From Oscillospiraceae bacterium (GTDB lineage: Bacteria; Bacillota; Clostridia; Oscillospirales; Oscillospiraceae): a DNA stretch of 6,315 nucleotides. Made by a program: the position numbers and the translations under genes. Position 1 is the stretch's first letter; every line of letters starts with the position of its first letter. The notes beneath the pieces were generated by a model, which saw only the letters and a program-made list of their open reading frames with translations, had not been told where the DNA came from and ran no database searches. This document shows positions 1-6,260 of this stretch, piece by piece. Location of the stretch: the NCBI GenBank assembly GCA_024404735.1, contig JAKSPP010000085.1:1-6315 (forward strand). The letters are read 5' to 3'.

Positions 1-107
1 ACTCCGAAAAGGAGATATTTTTTTCCGGTCTGTTAGGCGAGGGTTCTTTTCAGAGTGCGTGAGGAATCCTTTGGTTTTTTATCGGAAAAGGACTGATTAT
101 GAGCCAT
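1..107 (-). pseudogene. N-terminus of second ABC half-exporter subunit, interrupted by an in-frame TAA (partial, runs off left edge)
   Basis: An ATG at 107-105 follows the stop of the upstream ABC gene by two bases and has an excellent SD (GGGGGAGGAG, inside that gene's last codons). It opens a 24-codon frame: a basic, polar start (MAHNQSFSDKKPKDSS) followed by RTLKRTLA. This matches the usual entry into the elbow helix of ABC half-exporters. Codon 25 is TAA (35-33). The same frame then continues QTGKKYLLFG to the window edge, which looks like the expected start of transmembrane helix 1. The simplest reading is a Tyr codon changed to TAA. Compensating indels near TAAC and in the A7 run (24-18) are an alternative. 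Position and spacing fit the catalytic partner of the degenerate subunit next door. Only about 35 codons are visible, so identity as an ABC gene is inferred from context and composition. It could still be expressed from a downstream start outside the window, or the stop could be a sequencing error. Confidence 0.5.
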
Positions 108-109
108 AT

Positions 110-1861
110 TCACTCCTCCCCCATCTGGACATTGTATATTTCACGATAGGCAGGGCAATTTTCCATAAGCTCACTGTGGGTACCAAGGCCTATTATTCTT
201 CCGTCATCGATACACATTATTTTGTCCATATTCATTACAGATGATACTCTCTGAGCAATAACAATAAGAGCATTGGGACTGTAACCGGAAAAAATAGCAT
301 TTCTTACCCCTGCATCCGTCCTGTAATCAAGTGCACTTGAGGAATCATCAAGAACAATTATATCCGAATGCCCCGCAAGGGCCCTTGCAATCATAATTCT
401 CTGACGCTGACCTCCGCTGAGGTTTGAGCCTCTCATCTCACTTTTATGCTTATATCCGTCCTCATAGGATGAAATAAACTCATCTGCAAAGGCAGATACA
501 GAACCGGAATACAAATCCTCCGGGGGCAGGTTTCTGTGAAAGTCGATGTTCTCCTCCATTGTTCCGGCAAAAACGATATCGTTCTGGAAAACAGCACCGA
601 ATTTGCCGCGAAGGGATTTTCTGTCAAGGGTTCTTACGTCTTTTCCGTCAATGAACACAGCGCCCTCTGTCGGGTCATAAAAACGCATAAGAAGATTAAT
701 AATGCTTGTTTTTCCGGAGCCTGTTGGACCTATAATACCGAGAGATGAGCCCTTCTCCATGGAAAAGCTTATATTAGTAAGACTGTTTTCGCGGCAGAAG
801 CCGGGAACATCCGACGAATTTTTACTGTCGTTTCCGTAAGCAAAGGATACGTTTTCAAATCGGATATAGCCCTCTCCGGTGGGTATGGCCGCATTTTCCG
901 GTGAGATAAGGGGGAGGCCGTCATCGAGAGCAACTACCTCCGCAATTCTGTTGGCAGATGCATTTGCCTTTGAAAGGGCCATAAGGATTCTGTTAAGGCC
1001 CAGAGTGCCCGTTAAAATCATATTGAAGTATGTCAGGAAGGCAAGAATAACACCGGGCTTTGTGAGGCCGGAATTTACCCTTCTCGCACCTATGAGAACA
1101 ACAAGAGTAAGGCCGATATTAAGGAAAAAGGTCATAATCGGCCCCGGAGATGCCATTATTATGCCTGCCCTTCTTTCTTTTCGGGTAAGGTCATCATTGA
1201 AGGCGTTAAAACGTTCTTTCTCATAGTCCTCTTTGGAAAGAGCCTTTACAACTCTTATACCCGTGATGTTTTCGCGCAGAATCCTGATTACAGAGTCAAG
1301 ACTCTCCTGAACCATAAGGAAAAGAGGAATTCCCTTTCTGGACACTATGAGGATTGAAAGAATTGCAAGAGGAGCAATTACGGCAAGAATAGCGGCAAGA
1401 CCTGTATCCATAGAGAAGGTTACGAGTATACCGCCTATTATAAGTGCGGGAGCCCTTATTCCGGTTGCGAAAAGAGCCCTGATAAAGCCCTGGACATTGT
1501 ACGTATCGGATGTCATTCTTCCTGTAAGTGACGGAAGTCCGAAAAAGTCCATATCATTTCCGGACAGGTTAATTGAAGCGGCAAAAAGGTCACGCCTCAT
1601 TTCATAGGCGGATTCCGTTGCAAGCTTTGTAGTTTTTCTGTTTGCGGTAATATTCAGATATCTGCAAAAAAGCGCAAGGAGGAGCATAATAAGCCCCCAT
1701 AAAACCGCAAGCCTCAGGCTTTTCTTCGGCGCAACCTCATCAATCATATATTCGAAAACATATGGAATAAGAAGCTCAAACATAGCCGCGGTAAATTTCG
1801 TTATGAGAATAAAGGCAATGAGGCCTTTTCTGTTTTTGAAATATGAAAGAATAAAGTTCAT
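110..1861 (-). CDS. ABC half-exporter, fused membrane and ATPase domains, degenerate-site subunit of a probable heterodimer
   Basis: This 583-residue protein is full length for a type IV (MsbA/LmrA-like) ABC exporter subunit. The membrane domain covers residues 1-300, with six likely helices near 13-38, 50-69, 128-150, 155-175, 240-262 and 268-290. The nucleotide-binding domain covers 332-580. Its motifs are: A-loop Tyr342, Walker A GPTGSGKT (378-385), Q-loop Gln426, signature LSGGQ (481-485), Walker B IIVLDD (501-506) and D-loop SALD (509-512). Two catalytic positions are non-canonical: Asp506 replaces the catalytic Glu, and the switch residue is Gln537 (IAQR) instead of His. In BmrC and TM287 the same kind of changes mark the subunit that forms the inactive ATP site and works only with a partner carrying the active site. 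A linker of about 15 residues (344-358) after the A-loop is longer than usual. ATG 1861 is chosen because GGGAGAAGG lies 6 nt upstream. The gene is followed after two bases by a likely partner gene. The substrate cannot be predicted; drug or peptide export is typical of the family. Confidence 0.95.
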   Translation of the reverse strand: MNFILSYFKNRKGLIAFILITKFTAAMFELLIPYVFEYMIDEVAPKKSLRLAVLWGLIMLLLALFCRYLNITANRKTTKLATESAYEMRRDLFAASINLSGNDMDFFGLPSLTGRMTSDTYNVQGFIRALFATGIRAPALIIGGILVTFSMDTGLAAILAVIAPLAILSILIVSRKGIPLFLMVQESLDSVIRILRENITGIRVVKALSKEDYEKERFNAFNDDLTRKERRAGIIMASPGPIMTFFLNIGLTLVVLIGARRVNSGLTKPGVILAFLTYFNMILTGTLGLNRILMALSKANASANRIAEVVALDDGLPLISPENAAIPTGEGYIRFENVSFAYGNDSKNSSDVPGFCRENSLTNISFSMEKGSSLGIIGPTGSGKTSIINLLMRFYDPTEGAVFIDGKDVRTLDRKSLRGKFGAVFQNDIVFAGTMEENIDFHRNLPPEDLYSGSVSAFADEFISSYEDGYKHKSEMRGSNLSGGQRQRIMIARALAGHSDIIVLDDSSSALDYRTDAGVRNAIFSGYSPNALIVIAQRVSSVMNMDKIMCIDDGRIIGLGTHSELMENCPAYREIYNVQMGEE

Positions 1862-1867
1862 AAACGG

Positions 1868-1876
1868 CCTTCTCCC
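1868..1876 (-). promoter_or_regulatory. Ribosome binding site of the ABC exporter gene
   Basis: GGGAGAAGG on the minus strand ends 6 nt before the ATG at 1861 (spacer CCGTTT). It supports this start over internal methionines. Confidence 0.75.
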
Positions 1877-1899
1877 ACGAATTTAATCGTTGACACTTT

Positions 1900-1931
1900 A
1901 TTATACAACAGAATTCGGAAAAAATCATCAA
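1900..1931 (-). promoter_or_regulatory. Probable SigA-type promoter of the ABC exporter operon
   Basis: A perfect -10 hexamer TATAAT lies at 1905-1900 on the minus strand, about 39 nt before the ATG. The only good -35 candidate, TTGATG (1931-1926), is 20 bp away, longer than the preferred 17. At 16-18 bp only weak hexamers such as ATGATT occur. Transcription would start near 1893, giving a leader of about 30 nt. The strong terminator just upstream shows that the ABC operon needs its own promoter. The poor spacing suggests a weak or activator-dependent promoter; that is inference. No obvious operator was found. Confidence 0.55.
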
Positions 1932-1941
1932 GAATTTAAAT

Positions 1942-1977
1942 AAAAAAACGGAAGAACCTTAATTATCGGCTCTTCCG
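1942..1977 (-). terminator. Rho-independent terminator of the CorC/CNNM operon
   Basis: On the minus strand, CGGAAGAGCC pairs with GGTTCTTCCG (10 bp, one G-U pair) around a 9-nt loop, followed immediately by seven Ts (1948-1942). It begins 20 nt after the stop codon at 1998-2000. There is no T tract on the plus-strand side, so it acts in one direction. Confidence 0.92.
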
Positions 1978-1997
1978 ATTTGCTTTATTATAATGCT

Positions 1998-3281
1998 TTA
2001 GTTTTCTTCATCTTCGGGGCTTCTGAGTTTTTCTGCCTTTACCTTTATAACTCTGAGGCCGTCCGTTTCCAGTACAGTCAGAGCTATATTGTCATAGACA
2101 TGCACACTTCCCTTTTCGGGATAAGTGCCGGCAATCTCAATGCAGAAGCCACCGAGAGTTGAGCTTTCACCCTCAAACTCGTCCTCGTTCAGCTCCATAA
2201 GCTCAATAAAATCGCTGATTGCCATATCACCGTCAAGCTCATAGGTACCATCGGCAGCCTCAACAACCTCATCCTCGATGACATCGTTTTCATCCCAGAT
2301 TTCGCCGACTATTTCCTCGAGGACATCCTCAAGGGATACAATACCTGTACAGCCTCCGTATTCATCGGTTACAACCGCAAGATGGCATTTGATTGTCTTA
2401 AGTCGTGAGAGGACATCGGGAAGCTTGGTTGTTTTGTAGATATACTCCGGAGGCATCAGAAGAGAGCGGATATCTGGCTTTTCATTATCCAGAAGTGCCT
2501 TAAAGAATCTGTTCAGGAAAAGGATACCGACGATATTGTCAATACTTCCGTCATATACGGGAATTCTTGAGAAGGGAGATGCAAGTATCGCCTTATATAC
2601 ATCATCCCATTCATCACTTATATCAACGGCATAAACGTCAACACGTGCCGTCATTACCTCATAGACAGCAGTCTCGTCAAAATCAAGAGCAGCCTGAAGG
2701 AGCTCACTGCGCTCTTCATCGAGAACATCCTCATCCTCGGCCATCTCAATAATTGACTGTAGCTCAAGGGCGGCTGCGTCCTCGTCTGCCTCATCCTCTT
2801 CACCCTTCATGGGAAGAGTAATGAGCTTTACAACAGAAACAACAATAAAGATAAGGGGCCATAGAATAATTGTGAGCAGCCTTATGGGGTAGCAGACAAC
2901 AAGAGCAAGGCGGTTTGCATTTTTCTTGGCAACAATTTTTGGAATTGTCTCACCGAATACTATAACAGCAGCGGTAACTATTACGGCAGAGATGAATGTA
3001 AGAGCATCTTCACTCTTCCCTGTCTTATTTGCAATAATAACGGCTATTACCGTTGCAACAGAGGAAATAGCGATGTTTGCAAAGTTATTTCCTATAAGAA
3101 TGGAAGAAAGAGCACTGTCAAAATTATCAATAATTCTGCAGGCAAGAGCCGCTCTTTTGCTTCCGTCATCCGCAAGATTTTCAAGTCTCATCTTGTTTGC
3201 GGAGGAAAGACTCATTTCCGAAGAAGAGAAAAATGCGGAAAGGAGGATACAGATGATTACGGAAATTACATAGAATGTCAT
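1998..3281 (-). CDS. CorC/HlyC-type (CNNM) membrane protein with DUF21, CBS pair and C-terminal domain, canonical paralogue
   Basis: A 427-residue member of the CNNM/CorC family (often annotated hemolysin C). The family is linked to Mg2+ export or homeostasis at the cytoplasmic membrane. Domains in order are: DUF21 transmembrane domain (about 1-157, segments near 3-19, 58-84, 93-109 and 124-156); an acidic linker (161-170); a tandem CBS pair (about 205-330) with SRIPVY (238-243) and DEYGG then SLEDVLEEIVGEI (306-328); and a CorC_HlyC domain (about 342-416). Family-conserved membrane motifs are intact: S21-E22 in the SET-like motif, IGNN (63-66) with N69, and GETIPK (110-115). The start ATG overlaps the upstream paralogue's stop (ATGA, 3281-3278), with GGAGG 7 nt upstream inside that gene, so translation is probably coupled. 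A strong terminator follows. Length and motif order are normal. Family assignment is firm; Mg2+ as the transported ion is inferred from the family. Confidence 0.95.
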   Translation of the reverse strand: MTFYVISVIICILLSAFFSSSEMSLSSANKMRLENLADDGSKRAALACRIIDNFDSALSSILIGNNFANIAISSVATVIAVIIANKTGKSEDALTFISAVIVTAAVIVFGETIPKIVAKKNANRLALVVCYPIRLLTIILWPLIFIVVSVVKLITLPMKGEEDEADEDAAALELQSIIEMAEDEDVLDEERSELLQAALDFDETAVYEVMTARVDVYAVDISDEWDDVYKAILASPFSRIPVYDGSIDNIVGILFLNRFFKALLDNEKPDIRSLLMPPEYIYKTTKLPDVLSRLKTIKCHLAVVTDEYGGCTGIVSLEDVLEEIVGEIWDENDVIEDEVVEAADGTYELDGDMAISDFIELMELNEDEFEGESSTLGGFCIEIAGTYPEKGSVHVYDNIALTVLETDGLRVIKVKAEKLRSPEDEEN

Positions 3282-4564
3282 GCCTCTTCCTCCTCACCCT
3301 CTGCCGTCTCGGGCTTTACAATACAAAGCTTTGTTATTCTGTGTCCGTCCATTTTAAGAACAACAACCGAAAGTCCGTTATATGAGAAGCTGTCTCCCTC
3401 ATCGGGAATTGTATCAAACTGCTCATATGTCCATTCGCCCAGGAGCTTATGCTCAAAGTCAAAATCCGAAGGATCCTTATAATCCATAAAGTCAAAGGCC
3501 GTTTCGATGTCCTCATCGGCAGAGAAGGTGTAGGAGCCATCGGAATTTCTGACGCAGCCCAGTTCAACCACATCCTCCTCGTCCCAGATATCTCCCACAA
3601 GAACCTCCAGAATATCCTCAACGGTTACGATGCCGAGAGTACCGCCGTAGTTGTCCATAACTACGGCCAAATTAAGCTTTTTACCGGATAGCACGGGAAG
3701 AAGCTCGTCAACCTTGGCAGAGCTGTGAATAAAGAAGGCCTCATCAAGAAGCTCACGGACATTCGTTTCGCCACCTGACACAAGATATGCCTTAACAAAC
3801 TTTCTGACCTGAAGGATTCCGATGATATTGTCAATTGTCCCTTCATATACGGGAATACGGCTGTGGCGCGCTGTCTTGACTGCATCTACTATTTTTTCAA
3901 GAGGAGAAGCAATATCAAGAGAAACCAAATCGACGCGGGCTGTAATGATGCTTTCAACAGTAACATCACCGAAGCTGAGAGCGGAGGAAACAAGTTCTCC
4001 GCGGGCTTCCTCAAGCTCACCCTCGTCTGTCATATTCTCGATTATATCATAAAGTTCGTCTCCCGTGACGGTAACATCACTGTCACCTTTTGTAAGCTTC
4101 GATGCTGCCCTTCCGATTCCCGTTAAAATTGCGGAAACGGGAGTGAAAATAAGCATAAAGAAGCAGAGCGTTCCGGCCGTACCGAGAGAAAAACGCTCGG
4201 GATATTTCTTTGCTATGCTTTTGGGGAGCATTTCTCCGACAAAGAAAACAACAATCGTTGAAATAACAGTTGAAACCGCTACTGCATCAATACCCCTTGA
4301 ACGAGTTACAAGAAGAGTAACAATACTTGTTGCTGCAATGTGGGTAATGTTGGTGCCGATAAGAATTGTAGTTATGGCTTTATCGAAGTTTTCCGTAATA
4401 TATACGGCTTTTTTGGCACGCTTATCGCCTCTGTCAAGGGCCATTTTGAGTTTAACCCTGCTGCAGGCGGCAAAAGCAGTTTCACATACGGCAAAATATG
4501 CCGCAAAAAACAGTAATATAAAAACAAATAACGCGGGTAATATGCCATCGTCCATGGCGGTCAA
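3278..4564 (-). CDS. CorC/HlyC-type (CNNM) membrane protein, paralogue with diverged membrane motifs
   Basis: A 428-residue paralogue of the gene that follows it, with the same layout: DUF21 membrane domain (about 8-158), CBS pair (about 205-328; SRIPVY at 235-240, DNYGG at 304-308, VEDILEVLVGDI at 315-326) and CorC_HlyC domain (about 335-416), ending in the acidic tail EGEEEEA. Several family-conserved positions differ from the downstream copy. The SET-like motif is CET (C27-E28-T29). The IGNN motif reads IGTN (69-72), followed by H75 where the paralogue has Asn. The CBS DEYGG is DNYGG. GEMLPK (110-115) is retained. The longest frame starts at TTG (4564-4562), chosen because GGAG lies 5 nt upstream; an ATG three codons in (4555) would have a 14-nt spacing. 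It is the first gene of a two-gene operon and ends in a 4-nt ATGA overlap. The two proteins may form a heteromer, since family members are dimeric; that is inference. Confidence 0.93.
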   Translation of the reverse strand: MTAMDDGILPALFVFILLFFAAYFAVCETAFAACSRVKLKMALDRGDKRAKKAVYITENFDKAITTILIGTNITHIAATSIVTLLVTRSRGIDAVAVSTVISTIVVFFVGEMLPKSIAKKYPERFSLGTAGTLCFFMLIFTPVSAILTGIGRAASKLTKGDSDVTVTGDELYDIIENMTDEGELEEARGELVSSALSFGDVTVESIITARVDLVSLDIASPLEKIVDAVKTARHSRIPVYEGTIDNIIGILQVRKFVKAYLVSGGETNVRELLDEAFFIHSSAKVDELLPVLSGKKLNLAVVMDNYGGTLGIVTVEDILEVLVGDIWDEEDVVELGCVRNSDGSYTFSADEDIETAFDFMDYKDPSDFDFEHKLLGEWTYEQFDTIPDEGDSFSYNGLSVVVLKMDGHRITKLCIVKPETAEGEEEEA

Positions 4565-4569
4565 TCACA

Positions 4570-4573
4570 CTCC
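4570..4573 (-). promoter_or_regulatory. SD site that decides a TTG start for the first CorC/CNNM gene
   Basis: GGAG on the minus strand is 5 nt from TTG (4564) but 14 nt from the nearest in-frame ATG (4555). Usual SD spacing favours the TTG start. The two options differ by only three N-terminal residues. Confidence 0.55.
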
Positions 4574-4582
4574 AATTCAGGA

Positions 4583-4611
4583 ATTACAGGAATAATATAC
4601 TATAAAAACAA
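4583..4611 (-). promoter_or_regulatory. Candidate promoter of the CorC/CNNM operon
   Basis: On the minus strand, TTGTTT (4611-4606), a 17-bp spacer and TGTAAT (4588-4583) give a 3/6 match at -35 and a 5/6 match at -10 with ideal spacing. Transcription would begin near 4576, leaving a very short leader (about 12 nt) that still contains GGAG. The -35 overlaps the T tract of the proS terminator. The evidence is moderate; the operon could also be reached by read-through from proS. Confidence 0.4.
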
Positions 4612-4642
4612 TTGGCCTCTTCGGGAAAAAATCCCGAAGAAG
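4604..4642 (-). terminator. Terminator hairpin after proS
   Basis: On the minus strand, CTTCTTCGGGA pairs with TCCCGAAGAGG (11 bp, one G-U pair) around a loop of five Ts, starting 24 nt after the proS stop. The T tract (4608-4604) begins only after a 7-nt gap, so termination may be incomplete compared with the 1942-1977 terminator. No T tract follows on the plus strand. Confidence 0.65.
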
Positions 4643-4666
4643 TAAGCAAAGCCAAAATACAGCGGA

Positions 4667-6103
4667 TCAGTATGCAACGCCCCAGTAAATCATCTTCTCG
4701 GCCTTCTTGCCGCAGATGGGGCAGGTATCTCCGAGGTTCTCCTGCTTAAAGGGGATGCAACGGCTTGTCATACCGGCCTTTTCTTTCATTGCGACCTCGC
4801 AGTCGAGACCGCCGCACCACATGGTCTTGATGAAGCCGCCGTTTTTCTCCTGAAGCTCTTTTGCCTCTTCAAGAGAGTGAGCCTCATAGATATGCTCTGT
4901 AAGATTCTTGTTAGCCTTTTCGTAAAGACCTGCCTGAACAAGAGCCAGAGCGTCCTTTACGCCGTTTACAACATCATCGAGGTTAACGGTAATCTTCTCA
5001 AAGTTATCACGGCGAACGGCAACGCAGACACCGTTTTCAATATCACGGGGGCCGAGCTCAAGTCTTACGGGAACACCCTTCATCTCATACTGAGCGCACT
5101 TCCAGCCGAGAGAGTTATCACTGTCATCAACCTTTACTCTGATACCTGCGGCCTTGAGAGCGGCATATACCTCGTCTGCCTTTTCGAGAACACCGGGCTT
5201 GTGCTGTGCAACGGGGACAACAACGACCTGAATGGGAGCAACCTCGGGAGGAAGAACAAGACCGTTGTTATCGCCGTGTGTCATAATGAGGCCGCCGATG
5301 ATACGGGTGGAAACGCCCCAGGATGTCTCATGAGGAGTCTGCTGAGTATTGTTCTTATCCGAGAATGCAATGCCGTATGCCTTTGCAAAACCATCTCCGA
5401 AGTAGTGGGAGGTACCGGACTGAAGAGCCTTGCGGTCATGCATCATACACTCAACGGTGTAGGTACGCTCGGCACCGGCAAACTTTTCCTTATCTGTCTT
5501 AAGACCGCGGACAACAGGCATGGAAAGAACCTTCTCGCAGAGCTCTGCATAGACCTCAAGCATTGTCTCGGTTTCTTCAATTGCCTCTTCTGCGGTTGCG
5601 TGAAGGGTGTGGCCCTCCTGCCAGAGGAACTCTCTTCCGCGAAGGAAGGGTCTGGTGGTCTTCTCCCAGCGGAGAACAGAGCACCACTGGTTATATTTCA
5701 TAGGAAGGTCACGCCATGAATGAACGACATGGCTCCAGTGGTCGCAGAAAAGAGTCTCACTGGTGGGACGGATGCAGAGCTTTTCCTGAAGCTCCTCACT
5801 GCCGCCAATGGTTACCCAGGCGCACTCGGGAGCAAAGCCTTCGACATGATCCTTTTCCTTCTGAAGAAGGCTCTCGGGAATAAGCAGGGGCATAGATACG
5901 TTCTCGTGACCGAGCTCCTTAAAGCGCTTGTCCATCCAGGACTGGATATTCTCCCAGATTGCGTATCCGTAGGGACGCATAATAAAAAGACCCTTTACAC
6001 CGGAATAGTCGATAAGCTCGGCCTTAACACAGACATCTGTGAACCACTGAGCAAAATCAACCTCCATATCTGTTATTGCATTAACCTTTTTTTCTTTTGC
6101 CAT
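4667..6103 (-). CDS. proS: Prolyl-tRNA synthetase, class 3 (archaeal/eukaryote type)
   Basis: Cytoplasmic enzyme that joins proline to tRNA-Pro using ATP. The 478 residues match the short ProRS type, about 477 in Thermus thermophilus. The class II core covers about 15-285: motif 1 region ending in VSMPLLIPES (69-78), the proline-pocket loop RPTSE (112-116), motif 2 around RWEK...RGREFLWQEGHT (145-166) and motif 3 around STRIIGG...GLVLPPEVAP (265-290). The anticodon-binding domain follows (about 290-390). The C-terminal domain has four cysteines placed as zinc ligands (C430, C435, C461, C464) and ends WGVAY; in this class the terminal Tyr reaches the active site. There is no INS editing insertion between motifs 2 and 3, as expected for this class. 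The start ATG has AAAGGAG with a 10-nt gap and a strong promoter upstream. It appears to be transcribed alone, with a terminator after it. The leader has no T-box signature. Identification is secure. Confidence 0.97.
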   Translation of the reverse strand: MAKEKKVNAITDMEVDFAQWFTDVCVKAELIDYSGVKGLFIMRPYGYAIWENIQSWMDKRFKELGHENVSMPLLIPESLLQKEKDHVEGFAPECAWVTIGGSEELQEKLCIRPTSETLFCDHWSHVVHSWRDLPMKYNQWCSVLRWEKTTRPFLRGREFLWQEGHTLHATAEEAIEETETMLEVYAELCEKVLSMPVVRGLKTDKEKFAGAERTYTVECMMHDRKALQSGTSHYFGDGFAKAYGIAFSDKNNTQQTPHETSWGVSTRIIGGLIMTHGDNNGLVLPPEVAPIQVVVVPVAQHKPGVLEKADEVYAALKAAGIRVKVDDSDNSLGWKCAQYEMKGVPVRLELGPRDIENGVCVAVRRDNFEKITVNLDDVVNGVKDALALVQAGLYEKANKNLTEHIYEAHSLEEAKELQEKNGGFIKTMWCGGLDCEVAMKEKAGMTSRCIPFKQENLGDTCPICGKKAEKMIYWGVAY

Positions 6104-6113
6104 TTTTATTTAT

Positions 6114-6120
6114 CTCCTTT
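6114..6120 (-). promoter_or_regulatory. Ribosome binding site of proS
   Basis: AAAGGAG on the minus strand sits 10 nt before the ATG at 6103 in an A-rich, probably unstructured spacer. A G/C-rich stretch (6144-6122) that could form a hairpin lies immediately upstream. Confidence 0.8.
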
Positions 6121-6180
6121 TGGCGAGGGGCCTTCCCCCCACCCATAATAAGCCTTAAAGGCAGAACTACGCAATTTGAT

Positions 6181-6209
6181 ATATTACGATAATAATAACC
6201 TTTAGTCAA
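6181..6209 (-). promoter_or_regulatory. SigA-type promoter of proS
   Basis: TTGACT (6209-6204), exactly 17 bp, then TAATAT (6186-6181) on the minus strand: 5/6 at -35 and 4/6 at -10 with ideal spacing. The region upstream is A/T-rich with a T7 run (6217-6211), like an UP element. The start would be near 6174, giving a leader of about 71 nt, too short for a T-box riboswitch. Confidence 0.82.
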
Positions 6210-6260
6210 GAAAAAAATAATAATTATATATAACTATAAGGAAAAATCCCCGAAAGGAAG

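Noticed and set aside
33..35. Reassigned TAA codon (alternative genetic code)
   Set aside because: TAA serves as an ordinary stop for the gene ending at 1998, just before a strong terminator. The other genes end in TGA with normal family length, so a standard code fits.
1877..1897. ACGA...TCGT inverted repeat near the ABC transcription start as an operator
   Set aside because: The arms are only 4 bp with a non-palindromic centre, and no regulator gene is nearby. This is likely chance.
59..4595. Other plus-strand and minus-strand frames of 60-176 codons inside the ABC and CNNM genes
   Set aside because: All overlap well-supported genes, have atypical composition and show no recognisable motifs or suitable SD sites.
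4877..6148. Long open frames of 280 and 142 codons on the plus strand opposite proS
   Set aside because: They lie fully antisense to a secure gene, have no family-like sequence and have no convincing ribosome sites. They arise from the codon bias of proS.
6104..6174. T-box riboswitch in the proS leader
   Set aside because: The leader is only about 71 nt and lacks both the conserved T-box sequence and an antiterminator/terminator pair.
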